Positions 28,528 to 37,054 of a DNA stretch of 64,000 nucleotides are shown in pieces. Made by a program: the position numbers and the translations under genes. The notes under the pieces were generated by a model. The model ran no database searches. It saw only the letters and a program-made list of their open reading frames with translations, and was not told the DNA's origin. Location: positions 1,922,001-1,986,000 of the forward strand of contig NZ_JALKAS010000001.1 in NCBI RefSeq assembly GCF_023015695.1. Reading direction: 5' to 3'. Numbering within the stretch: position 1 is the first letter of the stretch; the number at the start of each line of letters is the position of its first letter. The DNA is from Jannaschia sp. S6380 (lineage in GTDB: Bacteria; Pseudomonadota; Alphaproteobacteria; Rhodobacterales; Rhodobacteraceae).

Positions 28528-29213
28528 GGATCGGCGCCTTTCGTGACGAGGATCATGGAGAAATAGGGCGCGTCGTCCGGCGCTTCGGCCAAGGGCAGGA
28601 TGCGTTCCGCACCCAGCGTCGCACGTTCGACATAGGTGCCGTCCAGCCCTTCGGCGGCGAGCAGCGCGCGCAGGCGCGGCAGGTGGCGTCCGACCTTCAT
28701 CAGTACGAGCGTGTCGGCGGCACGCAGATGGCTGCGCAGGGCGTCGTCGGGCAACGGGCCGGGCAGGATCGACATGACCTCGTTCCGCGCCGTCAGGGGC
28801 AGCGCGGCGCGCGCGGCGCAGGCCGTGAGCGAGGTGACGCCCGGCACGATCTCGACCGGAAAGCGATCCTTCAGACGGGAGAAGAGATACATGAAGCTGC
28901 CGTAGAAGAACGGATCACCTTCGCAGAGGCAGACGACGTCCCGACCGTGTTCCAGGGCCTGCGCGATCCGCGCGGCGCCGTCGTCATAGGCGGCCTGCGC
29001 AGGCGCACGGTCGCGGGTCATCGGCACGTCGATGCGGATCTCGGTCGCACCCTCGGGGATCAGGTCGGCGGCGATGCCACGGGCGAGGCTGTCGCCGCCC
29101 GCGAGGGCCGGATAACAGACCGTTGTCGCCGTCTCGATCAGATGCGCGGCGCGGCGGGTGATCAGATCCGGATCGCCGGGGCCGAGGCCGACGCCGTAGA
29201 GGACACCGCTCAT
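28518..29213 (-). CDS. cobI: precorrin-2 C20-methyltransferase
   Basis: 231-residue CobI/CbiL methyltransferase with GVGLGPGDPDLITRRA at the N-terminus, LCEGDPFFYGSFMY near residue 98 and VPGVTSL. It adds the C-20 methyl that is later lost on ring contraction. The ATG at 29213 overlaps the cobL stop (ATGA), and its own end overlaps the cbiG-cobJ start, so cobL-cobI-cbiG/cobJ form a coupled operon. Confidence 0.93.
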   Translation of the reverse strand: MSGVLYGVGLGPGDPDLITRRAAHLIETATTVCYPALAGGDSLARGIAADLIPEGATEIRIDVPMTRDRAPAQAAYDDGAARIAQALEHGRDVVCLCEGDPFFYGSFMYLFSRLKDRFPVEIVPGVTSLTACAARAALPLTARNEVMSILPGPLPDDALRSHLRAADTLVLMKVGRHLPRLRALLAAEGLDGTYVERATLGAERILPLAEAPDDAPYFSMILVTKGADPWL

Positions 29214-30415
29214 CGCTTGACCAGCGACCATTGCGTGACGCCCATCGACGGGCGCCAGCCGCGGAAGCGCCCGACCGGTTCGGCGCGTTCGACGCCGATC
29301 CGCACAAGCTCGCCGCCATGCTTCTCGTGGAGCGCGATCAGGACCTGCTCCGATTCAAGGGTCACCGCGTTGGCGACCAGCCGGCCCAGCGGTTTCAGCG
29401 CGGCATGGGCGGCGTCGAAGACCCTCTCCGACAGGCCGCCGCCGATGAAGACGGCATCGGGCGCGGGCAGGTCTGCGATGGCTTCGGGGACCTTTCCGTC
29501 GCGCAGGTCGAGGCGGGGGGCGCCCAGGGCCAGCGCGTTCTCGGCCGCCATGGCGCGGCGGTCGGCACGGGGTTCGATGCCGATGGCGCGGGCGGACCGG
29601 GCGGCGCGCATCCATTCGATCGCGACCGAGCCGGAGCCGGTTCCGATGTCCCACAGGAGCGCGCCGCGCATCGGCATCAGCTTGGCCAGCGTGGCGGCGC
29701 GGACCTCGCGCTTGGTCATGGTGCCGTCGCTGCGGAAGAGGTCGTCCGCGAGGCCCGGGACCCGCGGCAGCAATGCCGCATCGGGGGCGGCGATGCAGTC
29801 GACGGCGAGCGTGTTGAAGGCGGGGACCTCGTGATCCCAAGTCTCGGCAATGCCGTCGAAGCGCGACTCGGACGGGCCGCCCATGTTGGCGAGGACGGTC
29901 ATGCGGGACTGGCCGAAGCCGCGCTCGGCCAGGAATTTCGCGATCTGGCCAGGGGTCTCCGCGCCGGTCGTCAGGATCAGGAGACGCGCGTCGGGCTGGA
30001 TAAAGGCGATCATCTGATGGACCGGGCGGCCATGGACGGTGAGCGTCTCCAGATCGGCCATGGACCAGCCCATGCGGGCCGCGGCGAGTTGGAAGGCCGA
30101 GAGCTGCGGGTGATAGGCGATCTGGCCCGCGGGGATGGCGCGGCCGATGCGGGCGCCGACGCTGAACCACAACGGATCGCCGGTGGCGAGGACGACGACC
30201 CGCTGGCCGCGAAAGGCTTCCAGCGTGCCGATGAGCGCGTCGAACGGACTGGGCCAGGCGACGCGGCGCGCGGTCACGCGGTCGGACAAGGTGTGGTGGC
30301 GGTCGCCGCCGACGATGATCTCGGCGGCCTCCACCACGGCGCGGGTGGCGGGGGTCAAGCCGTCGAGGCCGTCCTCGCCGATGCCGACGATGTGGAGCCA
30401 CGGGGCGTCAGCCAT
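29210..30415 (-). CDS. cobL: precorrin-6Y C5,15-methyltransferase (decarboxylating), CbiE-CbiT fusion
   Basis: 401 residues. The N-terminal CbiE domain begins WLHIVGIGEDGLDGL and has VLATGDPLWFSVGARI. The CbiT domain (from about residue 230) has the Rossmann motif LLWDIGTGSGSVAIEW and the FIGGGLS segment. It methylates C-5 and C-15 and decarboxylates the ring C acetate. The start ATG at 30415 matches the family N-terminus; 5' of it is 153 bases of non-coding DNA containing repeat copy 2. Confidence 0.93.
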   Translation of the reverse strand: MADAPWLHIVGIGEDGLDGLTPATRAVVEAAEIIVGGDRHHTLSDRVTARRVAWPSPFDALIGTLEAFRGQRVVVLATGDPLWFSVGARIGRAIPAGQIAYHPQLSAFQLAAARMGWSMADLETLTVHGRPVHQMIAFIQPDARLLILTTGAETPGQIAKFLAERGFGQSRMTVLANMGGPSESRFDGIAETWDHEVPAFNTLAVDCIAAPDAALLPRVPGLADDLFRSDGTMTKREVRAATLAKLMPMRGALLWDIGTGSGSVAIEWMRAARSARAIGIEPRADRRAMAAENALALGAPRLDLRDGKVPEAIADLPAPDAVFIGGGLSERVFDAAHAALKPLGRLVANAVTLESEQVLIALHEKHGGELVRIGVERAEPVGRFRGWRPSMGVTQWSLVKR

Positions 30416-30508
30416 GGGATGCGGTCTCGGGTGAATGGCGGGGGATCCACGGGTGATCCGACTCCGACGCGCGAAACGCGGGGCTGGCGCACGGATCGGC
30501 GCGGTGGA

Positions 30509-30559
30509 GGGGGCGCGGCCCCCGGCCTGCGGCCCCCCCAAGGTATCTGTTGCCAGAGG
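30509..30559 (-). repeat. dispersed palindromic repeat, copy 2
   Basis: Read on the minus strand it aligns in order with copy 1 (26683-26736): CCTCTGGC, ATACCT, a G-run, GGCCGCAGGCC, a G-run and GCGCCCCC. It lies just after the cobH stop and before cobL on the transcribed strand, so it could attenuate or terminate transcription between them, or protect the upstream mRNA end. Confidence 0.7.
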
Positions 30560-30568
30560 AAGACCGGA

Positions 30569-31198
30569 TCACTGCATGCCCCCGCCGGCGAGAATGCCGA
30601 TGGCGTTGACCGCCGCACTCGCCATGGCGCTGCCGCCGCGGCGGCCGCGCAGGGTGAGGTAGGGGGTGGCGCGAGGGTTGAGGCCGAGTTCGGCCTTGCT
30701 CTCGGCGGCGCCGACGAAGCCCACGGGAAAAGCGAGGATCGCGGCCGGTTTCGGCGCGCCCTCGTCGAGGCGTTCGAGGAGGCGGAACAGCGCCGTGGGC
30801 GCGTTGCCGATGGCAACGATGGCGCCGCCCGTGTCCCACAGGTCGACGGCGGCGGCGGAACGGGTGGTGCCGAGGTCGCGGGCGAGGTCGGGCACGCGCG
30901 GATCGTTCAGCGTGCAGCGGATGTCGGTGCCGGGCAGCAGGCGGCGCGTGACGCCGGCGGCGACCATTTCGCAATCGGCATAGACGGGGGCGCCCCGGCG
31001 CAGGGCGGCGATGGCGGAGACGGCGACGTCGTCGCTGTGATCCAGCCGGTCGGCGATCTCGACCATGCCGCAGGCGTGGATGACGCGGACCGCGATCTCG
31101 GCCATGTCCCGGGGGAAGCGGGAGAGGGACGCCTCCTTGCGGACGGTGGCGAAGCTGGCGGCGTAGATGGCGGCAGAGTCGCGTTCATAGGGACGCAT
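30569..31198 (-). CDS. cobH: precorrin-8X methylmutase
   Basis: 209 residues of the CobH/CbiC family. The catalytic His lies in RVIHACGMVE (near residue 42), with DLWDTGGAIVAIGNAPTAL split around residue 118. It moves the C-11 methyl to C-12 to give hydrogenobyrinic or cobyrinic acid. The ATG at 31198 gives the usual N-terminus (MRPYERDSAAIYAASF). 246 non-coding bases separate it from cbiX upstream. Confidence 0.93.
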   Translation of the reverse strand: MRPYERDSAAIYAASFATVRKEASLSRFPRDMAEIAVRVIHACGMVEIADRLDHSDDVAVSAIAALRRGAPVYADCEMVAAGVTRRLLPGTDIRCTLNDPRVPDLARDLGTTRSAAAVDLWDTGGAIVAIGNAPTALFRLLERLDEGAPKPAAILAFPVGFVGAAESKAELGLNPRATPYLTLRGRRGGSAMASAAVNAIGILAGGGMQ

Positions 31199-31444
31199 GG
31201 ATGTCGTCCTTGTGGGGCGGCTGGATACGGGACGTTTCACGAAGCGAACGCCGGGGACCCGCATGGCGAGGCTGCGCGGCGCGGGCAGAGCGGGGCCTGG
31301 TGGGGATGACAGCCATATGCCAGGAGGGCGCCGGCCGGATCGTCGCGGCCCTTCGGTCAGGATCGACCGACCCTTGCCACGCCCCCTGCCCCTGCAATAG
31401 CGCCCGTCCCCCGGGGGCGGTCCGTCGCGATCTACCAGCCGATC
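31199..31444. other. non-coding gap between cbiX and cobH
   Basis: 246 bases without a supportable gene. I looked for a cobalamin riboswitch core (B12 box, CCCGCAAC-type element) on the transcribed strand and did not find one. An open extension of the cobH frame runs upstream of 31198 but has no sensible protein content. Confidence 0.4.
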
Positions 31445-32647
31445 TCATGCCCGCGTCTTCCGGGCCGATTCCGGGCCATGCGGGTGGTCGGCATGAGGAT
31501 AGGCGGCGTGGTGGTGATCGTGGCCATGCGCGTGATCGTGGCCGTGATCGTGCGAATGGCCGTGATCTTGGTGATGCCCCTTCTGCGCCTCTAGGCGGCA
31601 GAGGCCGGTGCAGAACGTATCGCAGAGCGTGCAATCGGCGACGTTGGAACCGGGGGCGGAGGCGCCCTGCCCTTCGACGTGATGGTGGTGGCTTTCCTGG
31701 ATGGCGCCGACCTCGCCCTCGAAGCCCAGGACCTGGGCGCGGTACTTGCAGGTCACGCACACCGCGGGCGGCACGGCGCCGAATGCGGGATGGTCGCGTG
31801 CCCCGGGCGGGATGTGGACGTGGCGCCCGTCGTCGAAGGCGAGCACCTGTTCGCGGTAGGCGCAGGCGGCGCAGTTCGGGGGCGGCACGGGGGCGTCCTG
31901 TTCGAGGATGCGTTCGGCGAAGGTCTCGAGGACCCTCGGGTGGTCGCCGAGATAGCCGGCCTTGACGAACTCGATCCCCGGATGGGCGGCAGCGACGCGG
32001 TCGGTGAAGCCGTAGATGCGATCAATCAGGATACCGGAGAAGAGGAAGTACGGAAAGACGACGATACGTCGATAGCCCAGCCGCGCGGCGTGTTCGAGGC
32101 AGGGCTCGACCAGGGGGAAGGTGACGCCGGAATACCCGACCTCCAGCCAGCCGAAGCCCAGCCCCTCGTGCAGCATGCGCGCGATCTTGGCGACGTTGCC
32201 GTTGGCATCGGGGTCGGAGGCGCCACGACCGATGACCACGAGGCAGGTGTCGTGCCGGGGGACGTCGTCGTCGAGCGCCGCCTCGATCCGGGCGGCGGCG
32301 GCGGCGATCATCTTGGGGTCGACGCCGAGTTCGCGCCCGTAGCTGATCGCGATGCCGTGTTTGGCGGCGTAGGTGTTCAACACCGTGGGGATGTCGTTCT
32401 TGGCGTGCATCGCGGCGAACAGCATGCCCGGCACGGCGAGGATCCGGTCACAGCCGGCCATGCGCAGGCGGTCGAGGCCGTCGCGGATCACCGGGTTGGC
32501 GAATTCGAGATAGCCGTAATCGGTCAGCCAGTCATCCGGCAGGTGGGCGGGCAGCTTCTGTGCCAGGGTGGCGAATTCGTCGACCGCCGATTGCGACCGC
32601 GAGCCGTGGCCGCAGATCATGACGCCGGTTTTCGGGCCTTTCCTCAC
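31445..32647 (-). CDS. cbiX: long-form sirohydrochlorin cobaltochelatase CbiX with Cys- and His-rich tail
   Basis: 400 residues. Tandem CbiX/chelatase domains: the first begins MICGHGSRSQSAVDEF and the second TCLVVIGRGASDPDANGN. A C-terminal extension has three Cys clusters (CAAC near residue 257, CVTC near 297, CTLCDTFCTGLC near 337) and a His/Asp-rich tail (from about residue 352). Long CbiX proteins of this kind bind an iron-sulfur cluster and use the His tail for metal binding. It inserts cobalt into sirohydrochlorin, the committing step of the cobalt-early route. The start is GTG at 32647, overlapping the stop of the upstream gene (GTGA). Confidence 0.88.
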   Translation of the reverse strand: MRKGPKTGVMICGHGSRSQSAVDEFATLAQKLPAHLPDDWLTDYGYLEFANPVIRDGLDRLRMAGCDRILAVPGMLFAAMHAKNDIPTVLNTYAAKHGIAISYGRELGVDPKMIAAAAARIEAALDDDVPRHDTCLVVIGRGASDPDANGNVAKIARMLHEGLGFGWLEVGYSGVTFPLVEPCLEHAARLGYRRIVVFPYFLFSGILIDRIYGFTDRVAAAHPGIEFVKAGYLGDHPRVLETFAERILEQDAPVPPPNCAACAYREQVLAFDDGRHVHIPPGARDHPAFGAVPPAVCVTCKYRAQVLGFEGEVGAIQESHHHHVEGQGASAPGSNVADCTLCDTFCTGLCRLEAQKGHHQDHGHSHDHGHDHAHGHDHHHAAYPHADHPHGPESARKTRA

Positions 32648-32862
32648 GCGGGCTGCTCCGCCTCTTCTTCCGGCTCGGCCTCCGGCTCGGGGCTCTCCTT
32701 GTCGCCCTTGAGCCAACCGATCACGGCGGCGCCCGCGATGACGCCGAGGCCCACGCCCAGCACCCAGTGGTCGTGGCCCGCAAGTTCGCCGATATGACCG
32801 GTATGGGCGGCGGCGGGCCCCGCGGCCAGAATCGCGGGCGTCAGCAGGATCGGGAAGCGCAT
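32644..32862 (-). CDS. DUF6732-like small membrane protein
   Basis: 72 residues: a signal or first TM segment (MRFPILLTPAILAAGPAAAH), a His-rich loop (HTGHIGELAGHDHW), a second TM and an acidic Glu/Pro tail. The pattern resembles DUF6732 of Rhodobacteraceae. The HxxH/HDH loop beside cbiX suggests a link with cobalt or nickel handling, but this is inference. The ATG at 32862 has AAAGG eight bases upstream; an ATG five codons earlier is possible. Confidence 0.65.
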   Translation of the reverse strand: MRFPILLTPAILAAGPAAAHTGHIGELAGHDHWVLGVGLGVIAGAAVIGWLKGDKESPEPEAEPEEEAEQPA

Positions 32863-32996
32863 GGTCGGGCCTTTCACGAGCGTGAGGGCCCCGATCGGAT
32901 CGCCGGCGCGGTGACGATGCCGCGTTCCGCCCCCGGTCGGGGTCGGCGGTCTGCGGCCACCTGTCCGGCCCCGTGCGGGGCGTCGTCATGCGCCAA

Positions 32997-33025
32997 GGGC
33001 TAGCCGGGGCGGAACGTCGACGCAA
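32997..33025 (-). promoter_or_regulatory. candidate promoter of the cbiX unit
   Basis: On the minus strand TTGCGT and TAGCCC are separated by 17 bases, about 135 bases upstream of the small membrane protein start. The 5' leader would be long, yet no cobalamin riboswitch core is recognisable in it. Confidence 0.3.
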
Positions 33026-33062
33026 CGCGATTTCCGACACGGGCGGGGCGGCGCGCGACGCG

Positions 33063-33659
33063 TCAGGCCAGCAGCATCCAGACCGCGACCCCGGCCAGCA
33101 ACGCGCCGAAGGTCAGGTTCAGCCCCCGCGCACCCCGTTCAGAGCGGAACCGCGCCGCGAGCCGGTCCCCCAGGAGCGACCAGAGCGCGAAGGCCACGAG
33201 ATTGTTGAGCGTGAAGATCGTGGTGACGAGAACCACGGTCGCGGTCGGGTCGAGCGGGAAGCGCGACAGGAACTGGCTGAACATCAGGGCGATGATGACA
33301 TAGGCCTTCGGATTCAGGATCAGCAGGACCGCGCCCGAGATCCAGCCCGCGCGCGCCGCGTCGCCGGTCTCGTCCAGCGGGCCGGCGGAGGCGATCCGCC
33401 AGGCGAGCCAGAGGACATAGGCCGCCCCCGCCACGCGCATCGCGCGCATCCCCTCGGGGTGGTCGCGGAGCGCGGCGGCGAGGCCCAGACCGATGGCCAG
33501 CGTCACGATCCAGGTCGCGACGTGATATCCGGCCAGCGCAGGCCAGGTGGCCGCGAAGCCGAACCGCGCGCCGGTCGCGGCGAAGAACAGGTTGCCGGGA
33601 CCGGGGCTGTAGGCCAGCGGCGCGAGGAACAGCAGAAGGGCGAGCGTGGTCTGGATCAT
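33063..33659 (-). CDS. LysE/RhtB family translocator
   Basis: 198 residues with six hydrophobic segments and the family signature SPGPGNLFFAATGARFG near the N-terminus, plus LNPKAYVI. By family it exports amino acids or related small molecules across the inner membrane; the substrate is not predictable. It reads in the same direction as the cbiX unit, 200 bases upstream of it. Confidence 0.85.
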   Translation of the reverse strand: MIQTTLALLLFLAPLAYSPGPGNLFFAATGARFGFAATWPALAGYHVATWIVTLAIGLGLAAALRDHPEGMRAMRVAGAAYVLWLAWRIASAGPLDETGDAARAGWISGAVLLILNPKAYVIIALMFSQFLSRFPLDPTATVVLVTTIFTLNNLVAFALWSLLGDRLAARFRSERGARGLNLTFGALLAGVAVWMLLA

Positions 33660-33711
33660 GTGCCCATACTGCCCGCCGGGCGGGTGGCGACACGACCCGG
33701 AACCTGCGGCT

Positions 33712-34449
33712 TCAGCTTCCGACGCGGCCGATGCCGGGCAGCTTGAGCGCCGGTCGCGCGAAGTCGAGGCCGAAGGCCTGGCCCATGAGGTTTACCTCGA
33801 TGCCGGACCGTGGCCCGAGCGACAGACCGGCGTAGCCCCAGGCCGACAGGTGCAGGTCGCCGCCGGCATCGCGCAGGGCACGCGGACCGTGACCCAGCCA
33901 GTCCTTGCCGACGGCATGGGGCGGCAGGGTCACGCCGATCTTCGGCACCTCGCGCAGAACATGGGCCACGAACGTGTTGGAGTTCGGACCGGGCCAGATG
34001 CGATAGGTCCCGGTGTCGTTCCAGGGATACGTGTCGATGGCCGCCTCGATCCGTCCGATCAGGGTCGACGCATCCGCGCCGGTCACCGTCCCAACGATGT
34101 AAGGTGCGTTGGAATACCAGCGCGCGTCCGGGGCATAGGCGTCGATGCGGACGGGCCGGCCCCAGCCGACGACCTCGGCCCGGGTCCAGCGGGTGTCCGC
34201 CCGTTTCCAGACCAGCCAGGAATGGACCGAGGCGGCCCCCTTCATCCCGCCGGTGCGCGCAGCCATGACGTGGATCGCCGCGCCGGGAACATCGGCGGCG
34301 GCCGGCAGGACGCCCGAGGCGGACCAGTCGGCCGCGCGCCAGCTGTCGGGGCGGTCCTGCGCCGTCCACCAGATCGCCGAAGCCGCCAGCGGCAGCAGGA
34401 AGCACAGCGCGAAGGCGCGCAGGAGACGCCGCAGCATGCGCGCGATCAC
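33712..34449 (-). CDS. DUF3750 family protein
   Basis: 245 residues with an N-terminal membrane anchor (about residues 9-27). The body has HSWLVWKRAD, YIVGTVTGADA, WPGPNSNTFVAHVLRE and DLHLSAWGYAGLSLGPRSG, typical of DUF3750. The NSNTF motif and conserved His/Asn residues hint at a papain/transpeptidase-like fold, but no activity is known. The start is GTG at 34449 overlapping the HIT gene stop (GTGA); an ATG at 34437 is an alternative. Confidence 0.75.
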   Translation of the reverse strand: MIARMLRRLLRAFALCFLLPLAASAIWWTAQDRPDSWRAADWSASGVLPAAADVPGAAIHVMAARTGGMKGAASVHSWLVWKRADTRWTRAEVVGWGRPVRIDAYAPDARWYSNAPYIVGTVTGADASTLIGRIEAAIDTYPWNDTGTYRIWPGPNSNTFVAHVLREVPKIGVTLPPHAVGKDWLGHGPRALRDAGGDLHLSAWGYAGLSLGPRSGIEVNLMGQAFGLDFARPALKLPGIGRVGS

Positions 34450-34817
34450 GCCTCCGGCCGCGCCAGCATCCGCCCGAGCGGCCGCCCGCCGATCAGATGA
34501 AGGTGGAAATGCGGCACTTCCTGTACGCCATGGGCGCCGGCATTGGTGATGGCGCGGAAACCGTTTTCGGTCAGCCCCCTGTCGGCGCAGATTGCGGCGC
34601 AGGTGCGGTGGAAATCCGCGATCTCGGCCTCCGGCGCGCGGGCGTGGAAATCGGCGTAGTCGACATAGGCGCCCTTCGGGATCGCCAGCACGTGGACCGG
34701 CGCCTGCGGCGTGATGTCGTTGAAGGCGAGCGTGTGGTCCGTCTCGGCCACGGTGTCGTTCGGAATCTCGCCGCGCAGGATACGGGCGAAGATGTTCTGG
34801 TCATCATAGGTGGGCAT
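34446..34817 (-). CDS. HIT family nucleotide-binding protein
   Basis: 123 residues with the histidine triad HFHLHL near residue 103, HVLAIPKGAYVD and FARILRGEIP at the N-terminus. It belongs to the HINT-like branch: purine nucleoside phosphoramidase or related nucleotide hydrolase. Coupled to the DUF3750 gene downstream by a four-base overlap. Confidence 0.88.
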   Translation of the reverse strand: MPTYDDQNIFARILRGEIPNDTVAETDHTLAFNDITPQAPVHVLAIPKGAYVDYADFHARAPEAEIADFHRTCAAICADRGLTENGFRAITNAGAHGVQEVPHFHLHLIGGRPLGRMLARPEA

Positions 34818-34898
34818 GCGGGGCGCTCCGGTCCTTGGGTCAAGGCAGTTTGGCGCGGGCGGGGCGGCAAGGGCAATGGGGGTCGGACGGATGACCCA

Positions 34899-34919
34899 TG
34901 TTGATCCATCGCATCAACA
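34899..34919. promoter_or_regulatory. inverted repeat TGTTGAT-N7-ATCAACA
   Basis: Perfect 7-bp arms separated by 7 bases, symmetric about 34909, in the gap between the HIT gene and the divergent small membrane protein gene (starts 34817 and 35000). Two half-sites one helical turn-plus apart suit a dimeric regulator. No regulator gene is adjacent. Confidence 0.45.
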
Positions 34920-34999
34920 ACCTTCGTTTCTCTTGCGCTCCGTCGCCCCCTATCTCGGCCCTGCGCGACATTCGATGAAACATGCGACGGAGGCTTGCG

Positions 35000-35230
35000 A
35001 TGAACATGATCACAATTGCCAGACATACGCCGACCACGTCCCCCCGCCCGCCAAGGTTCAAGGGCATCTCCTGGCTCGTTCCGGCGCTCGCGCTGGCGTT
35101 CGCGGCGACCCATGGGCTGCACATCCTCTATGGACCCCTGCCGCCGGAACGGGTGGTGCAGGAAGATATAGGACCAACCCCGACCGAAGACTGGCACGGC
35201 AACGTGCGGGTGATGCACGCCACGCGCTAG
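35000..35230 (+). CDS. small single-span membrane protein of unknown function
   Basis: 76 residues. A short polar N-terminus is followed by one hydrophobic segment (WLVPALALAFAATHGLHIL, about residues 26-44) and a polar C-terminal tail of about 30 residues ending VRVMHATR. GGAGG lies ahead of the ATG at 35000. No family recognised. It is a monocistronic gene convergent with the glycosyltransferase gene. Confidence 0.6.
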   Translation: MNMITIARHTPTTSPRPPRFKGISWLVPALALAFAATHGLHILYGPLPPERVVQEDIGPTPTEDWHGNVRVMHATR

Positions 35231-35356
35231 GCCATCGGACGGGTCTGAGGGCTCCATCCCGGTCCGTCCCGACAGCTTCGCCGGCGAACGGGCGCGGTGC
35301 CCGCATATCGCCACGCCACGGCCCCGGATGGGCGGGCGTGACAATCTCGGCAGCCT

Positions 35357-36934
35357 TCAGTCGTCGAACAGATACGGCGTCTCGGCCAGAGCGCGGGCGG
35401 TGTCGGTATCGAGGTCGAGGGCCAGTTCCAGAACATGGGCGTTGGCCTCGACCGGCGCGCTCTGGGCGATGCGGTGCAGGTCGGGCAGGTCGGACTCGCG
35501 GATGCGCATTGTCTCGGAGGCGAAGTCCTGCGCGACCGTCGGCATCAGGCGTTCGATCGTCGTGCGCGGCGTCTGCGCGCCGATCAGGCCGATGCGCGCC
35601 GCGTGCCCTTCGAGATAGACCTCGTTGTAGTCGCAGTCGATCAGAAGCGTCCGGATCGTCGCACGGTCGGAATGAAGGTCCAGCAACAGGTCGTAATTGA
35701 CCGGGTCGAGGCAGATCGCCAACCGGTCCGAGCCGGTACGGCGGAACAGCATCCGCAACAATGCGCGGCGGTGCCGGTGGCGCTTGGGCAGGGTCGATTC
35801 GATGCCGCCGAGGTCGGGCATCCAGGTGTCCTCCTCGTCGAAGAGGTAGTCGATGGCCGGCATGACCTGATGGTCGCGGATTGCCTGTGCCAGACGCTTG
35901 GCGACGTGGTATTTCTTGCAGATCAGCACCACCAGTTCGCGGTCGCGCCCCAGCGTGGCCGAACGCTCCCAGAAGCGCGGGGCAAAACGCCGGCCCTCGC
36001 GGCCGCGCTGCGTCAGGTAGGTGAACAGACGGCGTCCATCGCCGGCCACGGGAAACTCGGTGCGCCCGGAGGTCCACAGATCGGCCAGCCGTTCCTTCAG
36101 GTCCGCCGCCTCGGGCGAGATCTTGCGCGCGAAGAGAAAATCCTGACTGAGCAGCAGGTCGAAATGGTCGTCGTAGAAGGTCGCCGGCATCCCGTAATCG
36201 GTGAACATCAGGAAGGTCAGCGTGCGCGGGTCGATCTCGCCACGCGGAACGAGGTGGCGCACGAGGGTCTGGAAGAACGTCTCGTCGGGGATCCAGGTGG
36301 TCGCGAAGAAGCGCATCACGTCGCGGCGGTCGCGGGCGAAGGCCAGGATCTTCTCGATCGTGCCGCGGCGCAGACACCACCACTGCGATCCGATCATGAC
36401 GTCGATGTCGGCGGGGATCGCGCGTTCCAGCCCCAGGCGGCGCTGCAGCTCCAGCAGGGCGTAGAAAATGCGCTTGTGGGTTCGTTCGTTGCAGAGGTGG
36501 CGATAGATCAGCCGGTCCTCCTTCATCCCGGTCTTGATCCAGTCGGACGTGAAGAAGTCGAAGCTCTCGATGTAGTCGACATCGCGCGCGTCGAGGAAGG
36601 CGTGCGCGTGATCCGACGACTTGATCGAGCGGCAGTCGCCCGACAGCATGTAGAAATGCGTCGCCCGGGGGAACGCCTCCACCGCCGCTTCGAGCGCGTT
36701 GAGCGTGGCGCGGACCAGCGACCACTCCCCCCAGCCGCAGCGCACCCGGCGGCGGACCATGACGACATTCGGATTGTCGCGCAGCCCCGCCTCGATCGCG
36801 GCGAAGGCGGATGCCGGGGCGCGGGCGTCGAAGTGGATCGCCACGCAGTCGCCCGTCGCCGTCAGACCCTCGGCCTGGCGGATGATCGCGTCCGGATCGC
36901 GATGGCACAGAAGGATGAAGGCGATCTTGGCCAT
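35357..36934 (-). CDS. core-2/I-branching-like glycosyltransferase with C-terminal DUF5928
   Basis: 525 residues. The N-terminal GT14-type domain begins IAFILLCHRDPDAI and includes VRCGWGEWSLVRATLNAL, HFYMLSGDCRSIKS and GSQWWCLRR, matching beta-1,6-N-acetylglucosaminyltransferases. The C-terminal half (from about residue 250) matches the DUF5928 region seen with this domain in Rhodobacteraceae. No membrane segment is visible, so it probably acts at the cytosolic face. Divergent from a sulfotransferase gene with 120 bases between starts, which suggests both modify the same surface glycan. Confidence 0.82.
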   Translation of the reverse strand: MAKIAFILLCHRDPDAIIRQAEGLTATGDCVAIHFDARAPASAFAAIEAGLRDNPNVVMVRRRVRCGWGEWSLVRATLNALEAAVEAFPRATHFYMLSGDCRSIKSSDHAHAFLDARDVDYIESFDFFTSDWIKTGMKEDRLIYRHLCNERTHKRIFYALLELQRRLGLERAIPADIDVMIGSQWWCLRRGTIEKILAFARDRRDVMRFFATTWIPDETFFQTLVRHLVPRGEIDPRTLTFLMFTDYGMPATFYDDHFDLLLSQDFLFARKISPEAADLKERLADLWTSGRTEFPVAGDGRRLFTYLTQRGREGRRFAPRFWERSATLGRDRELVVLICKKYHVAKRLAQAIRDHQVMPAIDYLFDEEDTWMPDLGGIESTLPKRHRHRRALLRMLFRRTGSDRLAICLDPVNYDLLLDLHSDRATIRTLLIDCDYNEVYLEGHAARIGLIGAQTPRTTIERLMPTVAQDFASETMRIRESDLPDLHRIAQSAPVEANAHVLELALDLDTDTARALAETPYLFDD

Positions 36935-37054
36935 GCCTTAACGTTTTACGAACCCGATTTCGGCCACACTCGCCCCGCATAGCGTGCGCGGGACGTTGAA
37001 GAAACCGGGCATTGCGGGTTTGATGCCCGGCGGCACGGTTTGGAGAGAACGGCG

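Noticed and set aside
31199..31444. Candidate small gene or 5' extension of cobH
   Set aside because: The open frame is Arg/Pro-rich without family similarity, and cobH already has its expected N-terminus at 31198.
32863..33062. Possible cobalamin riboswitch upstream of the cbiX unit
   Set aside because: The transcribed strand has no recognisable B12 box or CCCGCAAC-type core; only a loose GCAGACC-like match was seen.
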